From assembly GCA_022509165.1 (NCBI GenBank), contig JAFLTT010000011.1, forward strand, positions 1-64,000: a DNA stretch of 64,000 bases, written 5' to 3'. A program made the translations under genes and the position numbers. A model generated the notes under the pieces. The model searched no databases and was not told the DNA's origin. It saw nothing but the letters and a program-made list of their open reading frames with translations. Origin of the DNA: Muribaculaceae bacterium. GTDB taxonomy: Bacteria > Bacteroidota > Bacteroidia > Bacteroidales > Muribaculaceae. Positions 39,046 through 48,788 of this stretch are shown here, piece after piece. Position 1 is the first letter of the stretch; the number at the start of each line of letters is the position of its first letter.

Positions 39046-39432
39046 ATGAATTGTTACGAAACCGTTTTCATTTTGACTCCCGTTTTGTCTGATGATCAGA
39101 TGAAGGAAGCGGTAGAAAAATTTAAGGGCGTACTTGTTCAGAACGGAGCGGAAATAGTGAATGAGGAACTTTGGGGCCTTAAGAAACTTGCCTATCCGAT
39201 TCAGAAGAAGTCAACCGGATTTTACTGTCTTCTGGAATTCAAGGGAGAGCCCACAATCGTTAAGAAATTAGACATTGCGTTCCGCCGCGACGAGAGAGTG
39301 ATCAGATTCCTGACCTTCCGTCTCGACAAGTATGCACAGGAATACGCCGAAAAGCGTAGGAACCTTCGTGCCAACAAGAACAATGAGAAACCCGCAGCGG
39401 CACCTGCCGAGGCAGAAAACAAGGAGGCATAG
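39046..39432 (+). CDS. rpsF: 30S ribosomal protein S6
   Basis: [50 protein letters not shown]. Confidence 0.96.
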   Translation: MNCYETVFILTPVLSDDQMKEAVEKFKGVLVQNGAEIVNEELWGLKKLAYPIQKKSTGFYCLLEFKGEPTIVKKLDIAFRRDERVIRFLTFRLDKYAQEYAEKRRNLRANKNNEKPAAAPAEAENKEA

Positions 39433-39435
39433 ACC

Positions 39436-39702
39436 ATGGCAGCAAATAGCGAAATCAGATACCTCACTCCGTTGACGGTAGAAACCAGAAAGAAAAAATA
39501 TTGCCGTTTCAAAAGAAGTGGCATCAAATATGTAGACTATAAAGATCCTGAGTTCCTTAAGAAATTCCTTAATGAGCAGGGTAAGCTTCTGCCCCGTCGT
39601 ATCACCGGTACTTCCTTGAAGTTCCAACGTAGAGTGGCACAAGCAGTAAAGAGAGCTCGTCATCTGGCATTATTGCCCTACGTAGCTGACCTGATGAAAT
39701 AA
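39436..39702 (+). CDS. rpsR: 30S ribosomal protein S18
   Basis: [52 protein letters not shown]. Confidence 0.97.
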   Translation: MAANSEIRYLTPLTVETRKKKYCRFKRSGIKYVDYKDPEFLKKFLNEQGKLLPRRITGTSLKFQRRVAQAVKRARHLALLPYVADLMK

Positions 39703-39727
39703 TAGATAACTCCAAAACGAACATACA

Positions 39728-40171
39728 ATGAAGATAATTCTTAAAGAAAATATACCGAGCCTCGGTTATAAGGATGACGTTGTGGAGGTGAAAGACGGCT
39801 ATGGCCGCAATTATCTCATCCCTCAGGGACTTGCAATCATTGCATCTGAAGCAGCGTTGAAAAGAAGGGCAGAAGACCAGAAACAACGTGCCCATAAATT
39901 AGAAAAGATCAAAGCAGACGCAGAAGCTGCTGCAGCTGCACTCGAAGGTGTAAAACTCACCATCGGCGCCAAGACCAGCAGCAAAGGTACTATCTTCGGT
40001 AGCGTAAATGCTATCCAAATTGCTGAAGCTTTAGAAAAACTCGGCCATTTGGTAGACCGTAAGATCATCGAAATCAAAGACCCTGTTAAGGAAGTAGGAG
40101 TTTACAAAGCAATAATCCGTTTCCATAAAGACGTGGTAAAAGATATCGAATTTGAGGTAGTGGCTGAATGA
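39728..40171 (+). CDS. rplI: 50S ribosomal protein L9
   Basis: MKIILKENIPSLGYKDDVVEVKDGYGRNYLIPQGLA. Confidence 0.97.
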   Translation: MKIILKENIPSLGYKDDVVEVKDGYGRNYLIPQGLAIIASEAALKRRAEDQKQRAHKLEKIKADAEAAAAALEGVKLTIGAKTSSKGTIFGSVNAIQIAEALEKLGHLVDRKIIEIKDPVKEVGVYKAIIRFHKDVVKDIEFEVVAE

Positions 40172-40203
40172 TTTTAGTCTAAAAGAAATAAAAACATATA
40201 GAG

Positions 40204-40239
40204 AAAAGGATATCGGTTGTAAGGCCGGTATCCTTTTTT
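40204..40239 (+). terminator. Rho-independent terminator after rplI
   Basis: AAAAGGATATCGG-ttgtaagg-CCGGTATCCTTTTTT: about 13-bp stem with one G-U pair and a T tract. Confidence 0.9.
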
Positions 40240-40256
40240 ATGTGGGGAATTTTTAT

Positions 40257-40264
40257 TAAATTTG
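40257..40264 (+). promoter_or_regulatory. Putative -7 element upstream of dnaN
   Basis: TAAATTTG 61 nt upstream of the dnaN ATG. Confidence 0.5.
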
Positions 40265-40324
40265 CGTTTAGTGTCAATCATTTTCAAACCGATGATTGCA
40301 CTCTAACCAATAAACAAATTATCC

Positions 40325-41446
40325 ATGAGATTCAATATCGACGGTAAGTTGCTGCAACAGCAGTTGTCGGCAGTAAATAAGGTGATTAATTCAAAAAATG
40401 CATTGTCGATTTTAGATAATTTCCTCTTTGAACTTAATGGTTCGGAACTCACTATCACAGGGAGTGACCAGGAAAACACAGTTAAGGCAAAAGTGGAGGT
40501 GCTTGAAAGCGATGGCAATGGCAGAATTGCTGTAGGGGCAAAGACACTTCTGGAAATCACAAAAGAGGTGAGCAGCCAGCCCGTGAGTTTTGCTCTCAAT
40601 GACCAGACCGGCGAGATTGACCTCGTATTTTTAAACGGTAAGTTCCGCTTCATGGGAATTAATGCCGATGAATTCCCGAAAGGTGACTCGCTTGAAGATG
40701 ATGCCAGGGAATTCAATGTGCCGGCCGCTGTGGTGCTAAAAGGCATTGAACATACCGTATATGCAGTGAGCCAGGAAAATATCCGTCCGATTATGACCGG
40801 TATATACTGGGATATTCATGAAAATGATATCGTGTTTGTGGCAAGTGACACCCACAAACTTGTAAGATACATAACCCGTGAAGTGGCTCCCGGATTTGAA
40901 AGAGGGTTCATAATGCCCTCTAAACCGGCCAATATCCTGAAGAATATCATCGGAAAGGAAGATATGGTGAATATAAGGATTGGCGAAAGGGGAGCAAGAT
41001 TCTCATTCGGTGATTTTTCTCTCACATGTCGTTTTATAAAAGGCAATTACCCCAATTATAACAGGGTAATTCCAACCGATAATCCATATACTGTAAATAT
41101 AGACCGTCAATCGATGCTGAATGCAATGAGAAGGGTAGCCATCTTTGCCAGCAAGGCTTCCAACTTAGTAAAGATGGAAATGCAACCCGGCATGATGCGT
41201 CTTGCAGCTCAGGATCTTGACTATGGCACTTCAGCAGAAGAAAGAGTGCTATGTGATTACCAGGGTAATGATATGACCATAGGGTTCAATTCAGCATTTA
41301 CAGTTGAAATTCTTAATAATATCGGTGGTGAAACAGCAGTAATAAAACTTTCAGATCCGGCCCGTCCGGGAATATTCGAACCTTTGGAACAAGAACCAAA
41401 CACTGAATTGACTACCATTCAAATGCCTATGCAGGTAATAGAATGA
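40325..41446 (+). CDS. dnaN: DNA polymerase III beta subunit (sliding clamp)
   Basis: MRFNIDGKLLQQQLSAVNKVINSKNALSILDNFLFEL; RPIMTGIYWDI; C-terminal MPMQ. Confidence 0.96.
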   Translation: MRFNIDGKLLQQQLSAVNKVINSKNALSILDNFLFELNGSELTITGSDQENTVKAKVEVLESDGNGRIAVGAKTLLEITKEVSSQPVSFALNDQTGEIDLVFLNGKFRFMGINADEFPKGDSLEDDAREFNVPAAVVLKGIEHTVYAVSQENIRPIMTGIYWDIHENDIVFVASDTHKLVRYITREVAPGFERGFIMPSKPANILKNIIGKEDMVNIRIGERGARFSFGDFSLTCRFIKGNYPNYNRVIPTDNPYTVNIDRQSMLNAMRRVAIFASKASNLVKMEMQPGMMRLAAQDLDYGTSAEERVLCDYQGNDMTIGFNSAFTVEILNNIGGETAVIKLSDPARPGIFEPLEQEPNTELTTIQMPMQVIE

Positions 41447-41504
41447 GACTGAGGCAATAAAGAGGAAATGTGAAATTGGAAGAAAGCAGAAGAGTCAATT
41501 ATAA

Positions 41505-42275
41505 ATGGAACTGAACCTGAAGCGACCCTTGATATTTTTTGATCTTGAGACCACAGGAACTAATGTGACTCACGACCGGATTGTGGAACTGTCGTATATC
41601 AAGATATATCCCGATGGGAAAGAGGAAAAAAGGAGCAGGCGTATTAATCCCGGCATACCCATTCCTCCGGCAAGCACTGCAGTGCATCACATCACGGACG
41701 AGGATGTGAAGGATGAGCCTACATTCCGTCAGATAGCCAAATCTCTTCATTCTATTTTTGAGGGATGTGACATAGCCGGATACAACAGCAATAAGTTTGA
41801 TGTGCCTCTGCTCATGGAGGAATTCGGCCGGTGTGGTATCAATTTCGACGTAAACGGCCGACATTTCATAGACGTTCAGAATATTTTTCACAAGATGGAG
41901 CAACGCACTCTTGTAGCTGCATACAGATTCTATTGTGGCAAAGAGTTGGAAGGGGCTCACAGCGCATTGGCTGATACCGAGGCAACTTACGAAGTGCTGA
42001 AAGAGCAGATATCAAAATATCCGGAACTGGAAAATGATGTGGAGGTACTTGCAAAATTCTCTTCAGTAGGGAAAAATCTGGATCTGGCAGCAAGAATCGT
42101 GTTGGATGACCAGGACCGTCCGGTGTTCAATTTCGGTAAACACAAAGGAAAGACTGTAAAAGAGGTGTTGAAAAGAGAGCCTTCTTTTTTCGACTGGGTA
42201 ATGCAAGGAGATTTTCCGAAAAACACAAAAGACGTATTAATGAATCTGAAAGCCAAATATACGCTTGAAAAGTAG
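41505..42275 (+). CDS. DnaQ/epsilon-like 3'-5' exonuclease
   Basis: FFDLETTGTNVTHDRIVELSYIKI (ExoI DxE), GYNSNKFDVPLL, HSALADTEATYEVL. Confidence 0.9.
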   Translation: MELNLKRPLIFFDLETTGTNVTHDRIVELSYIKIYPDGKEEKRSRRINPGIPIPPASTAVHHITDEDVKDEPTFRQIAKSLHSIFEGCDIAGYNSNKFDVPLLMEEFGRCGINFDVNGRHFIDVQNIFHKMEQRTLVAAYRFYCGKELEGAHSALADTEATYEVLKEQISKYPELENDVEVLAKFSSVGKNLDLAARIVLDDQDRPVFNFGKHKGKTVKEVLKREPSFFDWVMQGDFPKNTKDVLMNLKAKYTLEK

Positions 42276-42277
42276 AA

Positions 42278-43486
42278 TTGGATTTGAAAGGAAAACATAT
42301 TGTATTAGGCATAACGGGAGGCATAGCGGCGTATAAGTCGGTTATGCTTCTTCGGTTATTAATAAAAAGCGGCGCAGAAGTGCAAGTGGTAATGACACCC
42401 AGTGCCAAAGAATTCGTTAGCCCGGTTACATTCGCGAGTCTGAGTTCCAAGCCTGTGGTGTCGGAATTTTTTACAGCCAACAGCGGTGAATGGCATAGCC
42501 ATGTGGATCTTGGCCTTTGGGCAGATCTTATGGTAGTGGCACCGGCCACTGCATCCACCATCGGCAAGATGGCCAATGGGATAGCCGACAATATGCTTGT
42601 CACTACTTATCTTTCGGCTAAAGAAGATGTGATGGTGGCCCCTGCAATGGATCTTGACATGTGGAATCATCCCGGCACCCAAAGAAATATTGCAACTCTG
42701 GAAAAAGATGGTGTGATAATAGTGCAACCGGGAAGCGGCGAACTGGCAAGTGGCCTTGAAGGAAAGGGGAGAATGGCTGAACCACAGGAAATTCTGGAAG
42801 AAATCAAGAAATATTTCAATAAGAGAAAGGACCTAAGCGGACTGAAAGCCATGGTGACTGCCGGTCCCACTTATGAGAATATCGACCCCGTACGCTTTAT
42901 AGGTAACTATTCAAGTGGTAAGATGGGGTATGAAGTGGCACGTGAGCTTGATGAAAGAGGTGCGGAAGTTACACTGATTTCAGGACCGGTGAATCTGCCA
43001 GTGCCTTCTGACTCTATCAAAAAGATAGAAGTGGTGTCGGCCCAAGAAATGTATACTGAGGCAAAAAAAATATTTGATGAAAATCAGATAGCAGTATTTG
43101 CAGCAGCCGTGGCAGACTATGCTCCGGTGGAAGTGGCAGAGAATAAGATAAAAAGGGAAAATCAGGAAGAGATGACCATCACACTGAAAAGAAATCCCGA
43201 TATCGCTGCCTCTCTGGGCGCACTCAAAAAGGGTCAGACTACTGTGGGTTTTGCATTGGAGACCCAAAATGAATTGGAGAATGCAAAAAGAAAACTCCAT
43301 GATAAAAATTTTGACATCATTGTGCTTAATTCGATGCAACATCCTCAGGCAGGTTTTATGAAGGACACCAATAAGGTGACTATCATAAATCAAAATGGGG
43401 AAATAGAAGATTTTGATGTAAAAAGCAAGAGAGCAGTGGCAAAAGATATAGTAGACGCCATTAAGAAATGGAGGGAAAATGATTAG
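42278..43486 (+). CDS. coaBC: Bifunctional phosphopantothenoylcysteine decarboxylase/phosphopantothenate-cysteine ligase (TTG start)
   Basis: GKHIVLGITGGIAAYKSVMLLRLL; MVAPAMDLDMWNHP; TAGPTYENIDPVRFIGNYSSGKMGYEVARE. Confidence 0.95.
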   Translation: MDLKGKHIVLGITGGIAAYKSVMLLRLLIKSGAEVQVVMTPSAKEFVSPVTFASLSSKPVVSEFFTANSGEWHSHVDLGLWADLMVVAPATASTIGKMANGIADNMLVTTYLSAKEDVMVAPAMDLDMWNHPGTQRNIATLEKDGVIIVQPGSGELASGLEGKGRMAEPQEILEEIKKYFNKRKDLSGLKAMVTAGPTYENIDPVRFIGNYSSGKMGYEVARELDERGAEVTLISGPVNLPVPSDSIKKIEVVSAQEMYTEAKKIFDENQIAVFAAAVADYAPVEVAENKIKRENQEEMTITLKRNPDIAASLGALKKGQTTVGFALETQNELENAKRKLHDKNFDIIVLNSMQHPQAGFMKDTNKVTIINQNGEIEDFDVKSKRAVAKDIVDAIKKWREND

Positions 43487-44381
43487 AAAACTCCTTTTCG
43501 GAATATTTCTGCTTTTAGGTTTCGGAGTAGCTCATTCCCAGGAACTGCTTTGCACAGTAGAAATCAATACCAGCAATATCGAGGGAACAAACAAAAGTGT
43601 GTTTGAAACTTTGCAGCAGGCGATATCCGACTATCTTAACGAAACCAGGTGGACAAATACTGTATTTGCACCCAATGAAAAGATAGAATGTAGATTCTTC
43701 TTCACTGTAAAGGAATACACCAACGACCGTGTAAAAGGTGAATTACAGGTGCAACTTTCACGCCCTGTATACAATAGCACTTATACCACAACCTTGCTGA
43801 ATTTTAAAGATAACAAGGTAGAATTCGATTACCGGGAGGGAGAACCGTTAATATTTAATGAGACGGGATGGACAAATAATCTTTTAGGAATACTGGATTA
43901 CTACGCCTATCTTTTCCTTGCCCTTGATTTCGATTCCTTTTCTCTCCACGGCGGTGACCCTTATTTCGAAAAAGTTGCAACAATTGTGCAGCAGGCACAA
44001 AGCAGTGGAGAAGTGGGTTGGCGTGCCTTTGAAGATAATAGGAACCGAAGTGCAGTGCTCGCATCATTCACCGATGCCAACACCTCCGGTATAAGAGACC
44101 TGTTGTATGAATATCACCGGAAAGGTCTTGATGAAATGGTGACAAGTCCTGACAAAGGAAGGTCTACTATCACTGAGAGTCTCGAAAATATAAAAAAAAT
44201 ATATGATGTGGCACCAATGTCGGTGGCATTGGCAATATTCCGTGATGCCAAACTGGATGAACTGGTAAACATTTATTCAAAGGCACCACAGAGTGAACGG
44301 GATGAGGTTTATGATTTGTTGCAACCGGTATATCCCACAGAGAGGCAACAGTTGGAAAAGATTAAGAAACCGGAGCAATAA
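43479..44381 (+). CDS. DUF4835 family exported protein
   Basis: Signal peptide then LLCTVEINTSNIEGTNKSVFETLQQAISDYLNETRWTNTVFAPNEKIECRFFFTV, typical of the Bacteroidetes DUF4835 family. Confidence 0.85.
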   Translation: MIRKLLFGIFLLLGFGVAHSQELLCTVEINTSNIEGTNKSVFETLQQAISDYLNETRWTNTVFAPNEKIECRFFFTVKEYTNDRVKGELQVQLSRPVYNSTYTTTLLNFKDNKVEFDYREGEPLIFNETGWTNNLLGILDYYAYLFLALDFDSFSLHGGDPYFEKVATIVQQAQSSGEVGWRAFEDNRNRSAVLASFTDANTSGIRDLLYEYHRKGLDEMVTSPDKGRSTITESLENIKKIYDVAPMSVALAIFRDAKLDELVNIYSKAPQSERDEVYDLLQPVYPTERQQLEKIKKPEQ

Positions 44382-44475
44382 AAAGCAAATAAACGATACA
44401 CTACTGCCAAAGTAGATAAAAAAGGTTTGGTTGTTCTTTGAATAATTCAGCAACCAAGGAAAGAGATAAATAAGA

Positions 44476-46131
44476 ATGCTTGCGAAACTGACTATAGATA
44501 ACTATGCTCTGATTGATAAATCAGTTATTGATTTCCATGAGGGTTTTACCGTGATTACAGGTGAGACCGGTGCCGGAAAATCAATAATGCTGGATGCATT
44601 GTCTCTTCTGATGGGAGCCCGGGCTGATACCAAAGCCATAGGTAACAAGGAACGCAAGATGGTGGTGGAAGCAATTTTCACCCAACCTGATCCTTCTTTG
44701 AGGAATATATGTGAGGAGAACGACATAGAATGGGATGATACGGAAATGATCATCCGGAGAGAAATTTCACCGGCGGGGAAAAGCCGTGGATTTATCAATG
44801 ATACACCGGTGAATATGGGTACTTTGTCGGCAATTTCAGAAAATATCCTGGATATACATTCTCAACATAACAATTCTTTACTAAACCGTGAGCAGGAACA
44901 ACTTTCAATTCTTGATGCTTTCGGCGATACAGCAGAATTACTTGCCAACTATCGGGATATCTTTAAAAGATATGTGGCTCTTCGAAACCGTATAAAGAAA
45001 ATGAAGGAAGCCATTGAAAAAGGCAAGGAAAACCAAGAATTCATAAAGTTCCGACTGGAACAACTTGATAAACTTAAGCCCAAGAAAGGTGAGTTGTCAG
45101 CACTTGAAAGAGAGGCGGAAATCTTAGGGGATGCCGACAGAATCAAGTCTGAACTCAGTGAAGCAGCAGCCGGGACCAATAATGCATTAAGGTATCTGCA
45201 AAATGCTGCTGCAACTATAGAGAGTATAGACCTCGATTTACTTGACCCTAAAGGCAATGATAATCTTTACGACCGAATCAATTCTTTAAAAATAGAATTG
45301 AGAGACATTTCAGACACTCTGGAAGGTTATTCTGAAAAAATAAATTCCGATCCCCAACGATACGAGAAAGTACAGTCGCGTATCGAAAGCCTATATGAGG
45401 TGATGAAACGTTTCAAGGTGAAAGATGAAGAAGAATTGGTGGAACTTCATACCCATCTACATGATGAATTGGCAGCGATAACAGGTGATAATACGGATAT
45501 TTCAGCCCTGGAACAGCAATTGAAAGAATTGGCCAAGGATTTAAAGAGCGCGGCAGAATCACTTACTGAAAAAAGAATGGAGGCCTCTAAAAAATTTGCA
45601 GCCGCCATAATGGAGAGGGTTGCTCCTTTGGGAATGCCTAACATTAAATTCGAGGTAGATCTTCAAAGAAGTAAAATGTCGGCAGATGGTCAGGACACTG
45701 TGACATTTTACTGCAGTTTCAATAAGAACCATCCTATGCAACCGGTTTCGGAAATAGCTTCGGGAGGAGAGATTGCACGTCTGATGCTTGGGATAAAAAG
45801 TATAATGGCTGAAAAGATGAATCTTCCCACCATTATTTTCGATGAAATAGATACAGGCGTATCCGGAGAGATAGCTCATAAGATGGGAAGCATGATGAAA
45901 AATATGTCGGAGGGTTTGCAGGTGATGGCAGTGACACATCTTCCTCAGGTAGCAGCCAATGGAAATGCCCATTTAAAAGTTTATAAGGCGGATGAGAATG
46001 AAAAAACCGTATCGCATATCCGTGCCCTCTCCCCTGAAGAACGTATTAGGGAAATAGCAGGAATGCTTTCCGGTAACACCATAAATGAAGCGGCATTGGA
46101 AAATGCCCGAGCCTTGATGAAAGCTATATAA
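44476..46131 (+). CDS. recN: DNA repair protein RecN
   Basis: MLAKLTIDNYALIDKSVIDFHEGFTVITGETGAGKSIMLDAL; EIASGGEIARLMLGIKSIM; FDEIDTGVSGEIA. Confidence 0.96.
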   Translation: MLAKLTIDNYALIDKSVIDFHEGFTVITGETGAGKSIMLDALSLLMGARADTKAIGNKERKMVVEAIFTQPDPSLRNICEENDIEWDDTEMIIRREISPAGKSRGFINDTPVNMGTLSAISENILDIHSQHNNSLLNREQEQLSILDAFGDTAELLANYRDIFKRYVALRNRIKKMKEAIEKGKENQEFIKFRLEQLDKLKPKKGELSALEREAEILGDADRIKSELSEAAAGTNNALRYLQNAAATIESIDLDLLDPKGNDNLYDRINSLKIELRDISDTLEGYSEKINSDPQRYEKVQSRIESLYEVMKRFKVKDEEELVELHTHLHDELAAITGDNTDISALEQQLKELAKDLKSAAESLTEKRMEASKKFAAAIMERVAPLGMPNIKFEVDLQRSKMSADGQDTVTFYCSFNKNHPMQPVSEIASGGEIARLMLGIKSIMAEKMNLPTIIFDEIDTGVSGEIAHKMGSMMKNMSEGLQVMAVTHLPQVAANGNAHLKVYKADENEKTVSHIRALSPEERIREIAGMLSGNTINEAALENARALMKAI

Positions 46132-46134
46132 GAG

Positions 46135-46878
46135 ATGGAAAAAAACGATTATATATTCGGTATACGGCCGGTGCTTGAGGCTATAGAAGCTGCAAAAAGT
46201 ATCGATAAAATTCTTATCAAAAGAGAACTTACAGGTGACTTGGCCCGTGAAGTGATAGCCAAGGCCAAGGAATATGATATACCGGTGCAGAGAGTGCCGA
46301 ATGAAAAATTGAATCGGATTACAATGAAAAATCATCAGGGTGTGATTGCAATCATGTGTCCGGTGAGATATCAAGACCTCGACAATATCGTAGCCCAACT
46401 TTATGAAGAGGGCAAAGTTCCCCTTTCAATAATTCTTGATGGAGTGACTGATGCCCGCAACTTCGGTGCCATAGCAAGAAGCGCCGAATGTGCAGGCGCT
46501 GATTTCATTGTAATTCCTGAAAGAGGGAGTGCATCAGTAACGTCGGACGCAGTAAGAGCTTCAGCCGGTGCTTTATTTCATATACCGGTGTGCAGGGTAA
46601 AGGAATTAAATACAGCAATCGGTAGACTCAAAGAGAACGGATATAAAATTGTAGGCGCATCTGAAAAGAGTGCGGAGAATTATACAGATATTGACTACAA
46701 TCTGCCTGTAGCACTCGTAATGGGAGCTGAAGATACGGGAATATCAAACGAAGTACTGAGACGATGTGACGATCTTGCTGCCATACCTATAAAGGGAAAG
46801 GTAGGATCGCTCAACGTTTCGGTAGCTTGTGGTGTGATGCTCTATGAAGCAGTAAGGCAACGTAGTCTATCGGAATAA
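46135..46878 (+). CDS. rlmB: 23S rRNA (guanosine-2'-O-)-methyltransferase, TrmH/RlmB family
   Basis: IFGIRPVLEAIEA; LDGVTDARNFGAIARSAECAGADFIVIP; GAEDTGIS; GSLNVSVACGVMLYE. Confidence 0.92.
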   Translation: MEKNDYIFGIRPVLEAIEAAKSIDKILIKRELTGDLAREVIAKAKEYDIPVQRVPNEKLNRITMKNHQGVIAIMCPVRYQDLDNIVAQLYEEGKVPLSIILDGVTDARNFGAIARSAECAGADFIVIPERGSASVTSDAVRASAGALFHIPVCRVKELNTAIGRLKENGYKIVGASEKSAENYTDIDYNLPVALVMGAEDTGISNEVLRRCDDLAAIPIKGKVGSLNVSVACGVMLYEAVRQRSLSE

Positions 46879-46964
46879 ATCCTCTTATGCTTATACCCAA
46901 TACAGGAATCAATGAGTTTTGGTTTGTTTTGCTTAACTTTGCAATATAAATATTAGGAGACATT

Positions 46965-48371
46965 ATGATAAACAGGGTATTGATAAGAATGAAGACGGTG
47001 CAGCTTCTCTATTCCTATCTATTGGTGGAGAAACCGTTCTCTCTTGAGTCTCAGCCCTCGGCACCTACAAAAGAAAAGAGGTTTGCTTACTCTCTTTATC
47101 TTGATTTGATTTATCTTATGGATCGTTTGGCACAACAGGTGAAGGGAAAAAATAAAAGTTTTCCTTTGGCCGACTCAAGATTTGTGCTCCGCACAGAGGC
47201 CGACGATAGAATGAAATCACTAAGAATTAAATATGCAGGAGAACCCTTCCCATTTAGCCCTGCAGAAGACAATTTAAGAGACGCCATAAAGGAAAGCCTC
47301 CTTTTCAGGGAATATGAAAAGAATCGTGAATCAAACATTCCTTCCGACAGCTTCTGGGAGAATGTTTTCAAATCCATTATATTACCGGATCCTAAGGTAA
47401 ATGAAATAATCCGTAGCCTTCCGGGATATTCCTTGTCGGGCGTAGACAGAATGAAGGGATTGATGGATGCGACATTTAAGAATTTCTATTCATCAAAAGA
47501 TAACATAGATGATGCTCTGAAAACTCTGGCAATGAGTATGCAGAAGGCACGTGACCTTTATATGCGTCTTCTGGCTCTTCCGGTGGAACTTACCGCTCTG
47601 CGCCTGAAACAACTGGAGCAAAACCGCAGGAAATTGTTGGCCACAACAGAGGATCTGAATCCGAATATGAGGCTGGTTAATAATCCGGTGGCTGAATTAA
47701 TTGAAAAGAATCCGGAATTTTCCCAATACGTGGAAAAGAATCATCTTTCATGGCAGACAGAAGATCCGGAACTTCTCGATATCCTTCTGAAAGCGGTGCT
47801 TGATTCGGAAATTTATGCCAAATATAGCCGGGAAAAAAGCGATGATATAAATGAGGCCTGTGAATTCTGGAAAGATATTATTGTAGACGTTATCCTGACT
47901 AACCGGGAATTTCTTGAATACCTGGAAAATAAATCGGTATTTTGGAATGACGACCTGGAAATAATGGCTTCTTTTGTACTCAAGACTCTGAAGAGATTGG
48001 AAAGCGAAGAAACAGCAGAGTCAGCCGTTATGCCTATGTATAAAGACGGGGATAACGGGAAGGATGCACATTTTGGCGCAGAACTTTTTAATTATGTGGT
48101 AAAAAACAAGGAGGTTTACCGAAAATATATTAATGAGGTTCTAATCAGCGAGAAATGGGAGGCAGACAGGTTAGCCTTTATGGATGTGGTGATAACGATG
48201 ACAGCATTGGCTGAAATAATCAATTATCCGGAGATACCTCTCAATGTTACTATCAATGAATATATTGAGATAGCTAAAAGTTACAGTTCTGCCAAAAGCG
48301 GTCAGTTTGTCCACGGTCTGTTAGCCTCATTGGTAGCCAAGCTAAAAGAAGATGGGGTAGTGAGAAAATAA
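46965..48371 (+). CDS. nusB: Transcription antitermination factor NusB, enlarged (468 aa)
   Basis: C-terminal NusB core EKWEADRLAFMDVVITMTALAEIINYPEIPLNVTINEYIEIAKSYSSAKSGQFVHGLLASLVAKLKEDG; N-terminal MINRVLIRMKTVQLLYSYL. Confidence 0.9.
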   Translation: MINRVLIRMKTVQLLYSYLLVEKPFSLESQPSAPTKEKRFAYSLYLDLIYLMDRLAQQVKGKNKSFPLADSRFVLRTEADDRMKSLRIKYAGEPFPFSPAEDNLRDAIKESLLFREYEKNRESNIPSDSFWENVFKSIILPDPKVNEIIRSLPGYSLSGVDRMKGLMDATFKNFYSSKDNIDDALKTLAMSMQKARDLYMRLLALPVELTALRLKQLEQNRRKLLATTEDLNPNMRLVNNPVAELIEKNPEFSQYVEKNHLSWQTEDPELLDILLKAVLDSEIYAKYSREKSDDINEACEFWKDIIVDVILTNREFLEYLENKSVFWNDDLEIMASFVLKTLKRLESEETAESAVMPMYKDGDNGKDAHFGAELFNYVVKNKEVYRKYINEVLISEKWEADRLAFMDVVITMTALAEIINYPEIPLNVTINEYIEIAKSYSSAKSGQFVHGLLASLVAKLKEDGVVRK

Positions 48372-48458
48372 AGGTCGGATTGTAAATAATTAACCCGAGA
48401 AAAAGGAACAACTTACAAATTATAAATAAAAAAGAATTCAGATAATAACTTTAGATAA

Positions 48459-48785
48459 ATGAATACACTTAATTCAATGGTTCTACTTCAGAGCGAGAGT
48501 GCCGGTGGCGGTTTCAGCGGAATGATTATGATTATCGCAATGATTGTGATATTCTATTTTTTCATGATACGTCCGCAATCGAAAAAGCAGAAAGAGATAA
48601 AGAAAGCAAGAGAAGCCATGCAAAAGGGTGATAATGTAGTCACCGCTGGCGGTATCCATGGTAAAATCAAAGAAATTGCAGACAATACTTTATTGATAGA
48701 GATTTCACCCGGAGTAAGCATTAAAGTTGACAAGGCTTCAGTGTTCCCGGCCGGCCAGAAGGAGGAAGTGCTTAAAAAGCAATAA
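48459..48785 (+). CDS. yajC: Preprotein translocase subunit YajC
   Basis: MIVIFYFFMIRPQSKKQKEIKKAREAMQKGDNVVTAGGIHGKI. Confidence 0.95.
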   Translation: MNTLNSMVLLQSESAGGGFSGMIMIIAMIVIFYFFMIRPQSKKQKEIKKAREAMQKGDNVVTAGGIHGKIKEIADNTLLIEISPGVSIKVDKASVFPAGQKEEVLKKQ

Positions 48786-48788
48786 ACT

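Noticed and set aside
44401-44415. CTACT-gccaa-AGTAG inverted repeat upstream of recN
   Set aside because: 5-bp stem without T tract; not enough support as a terminator or LexA-type operator.
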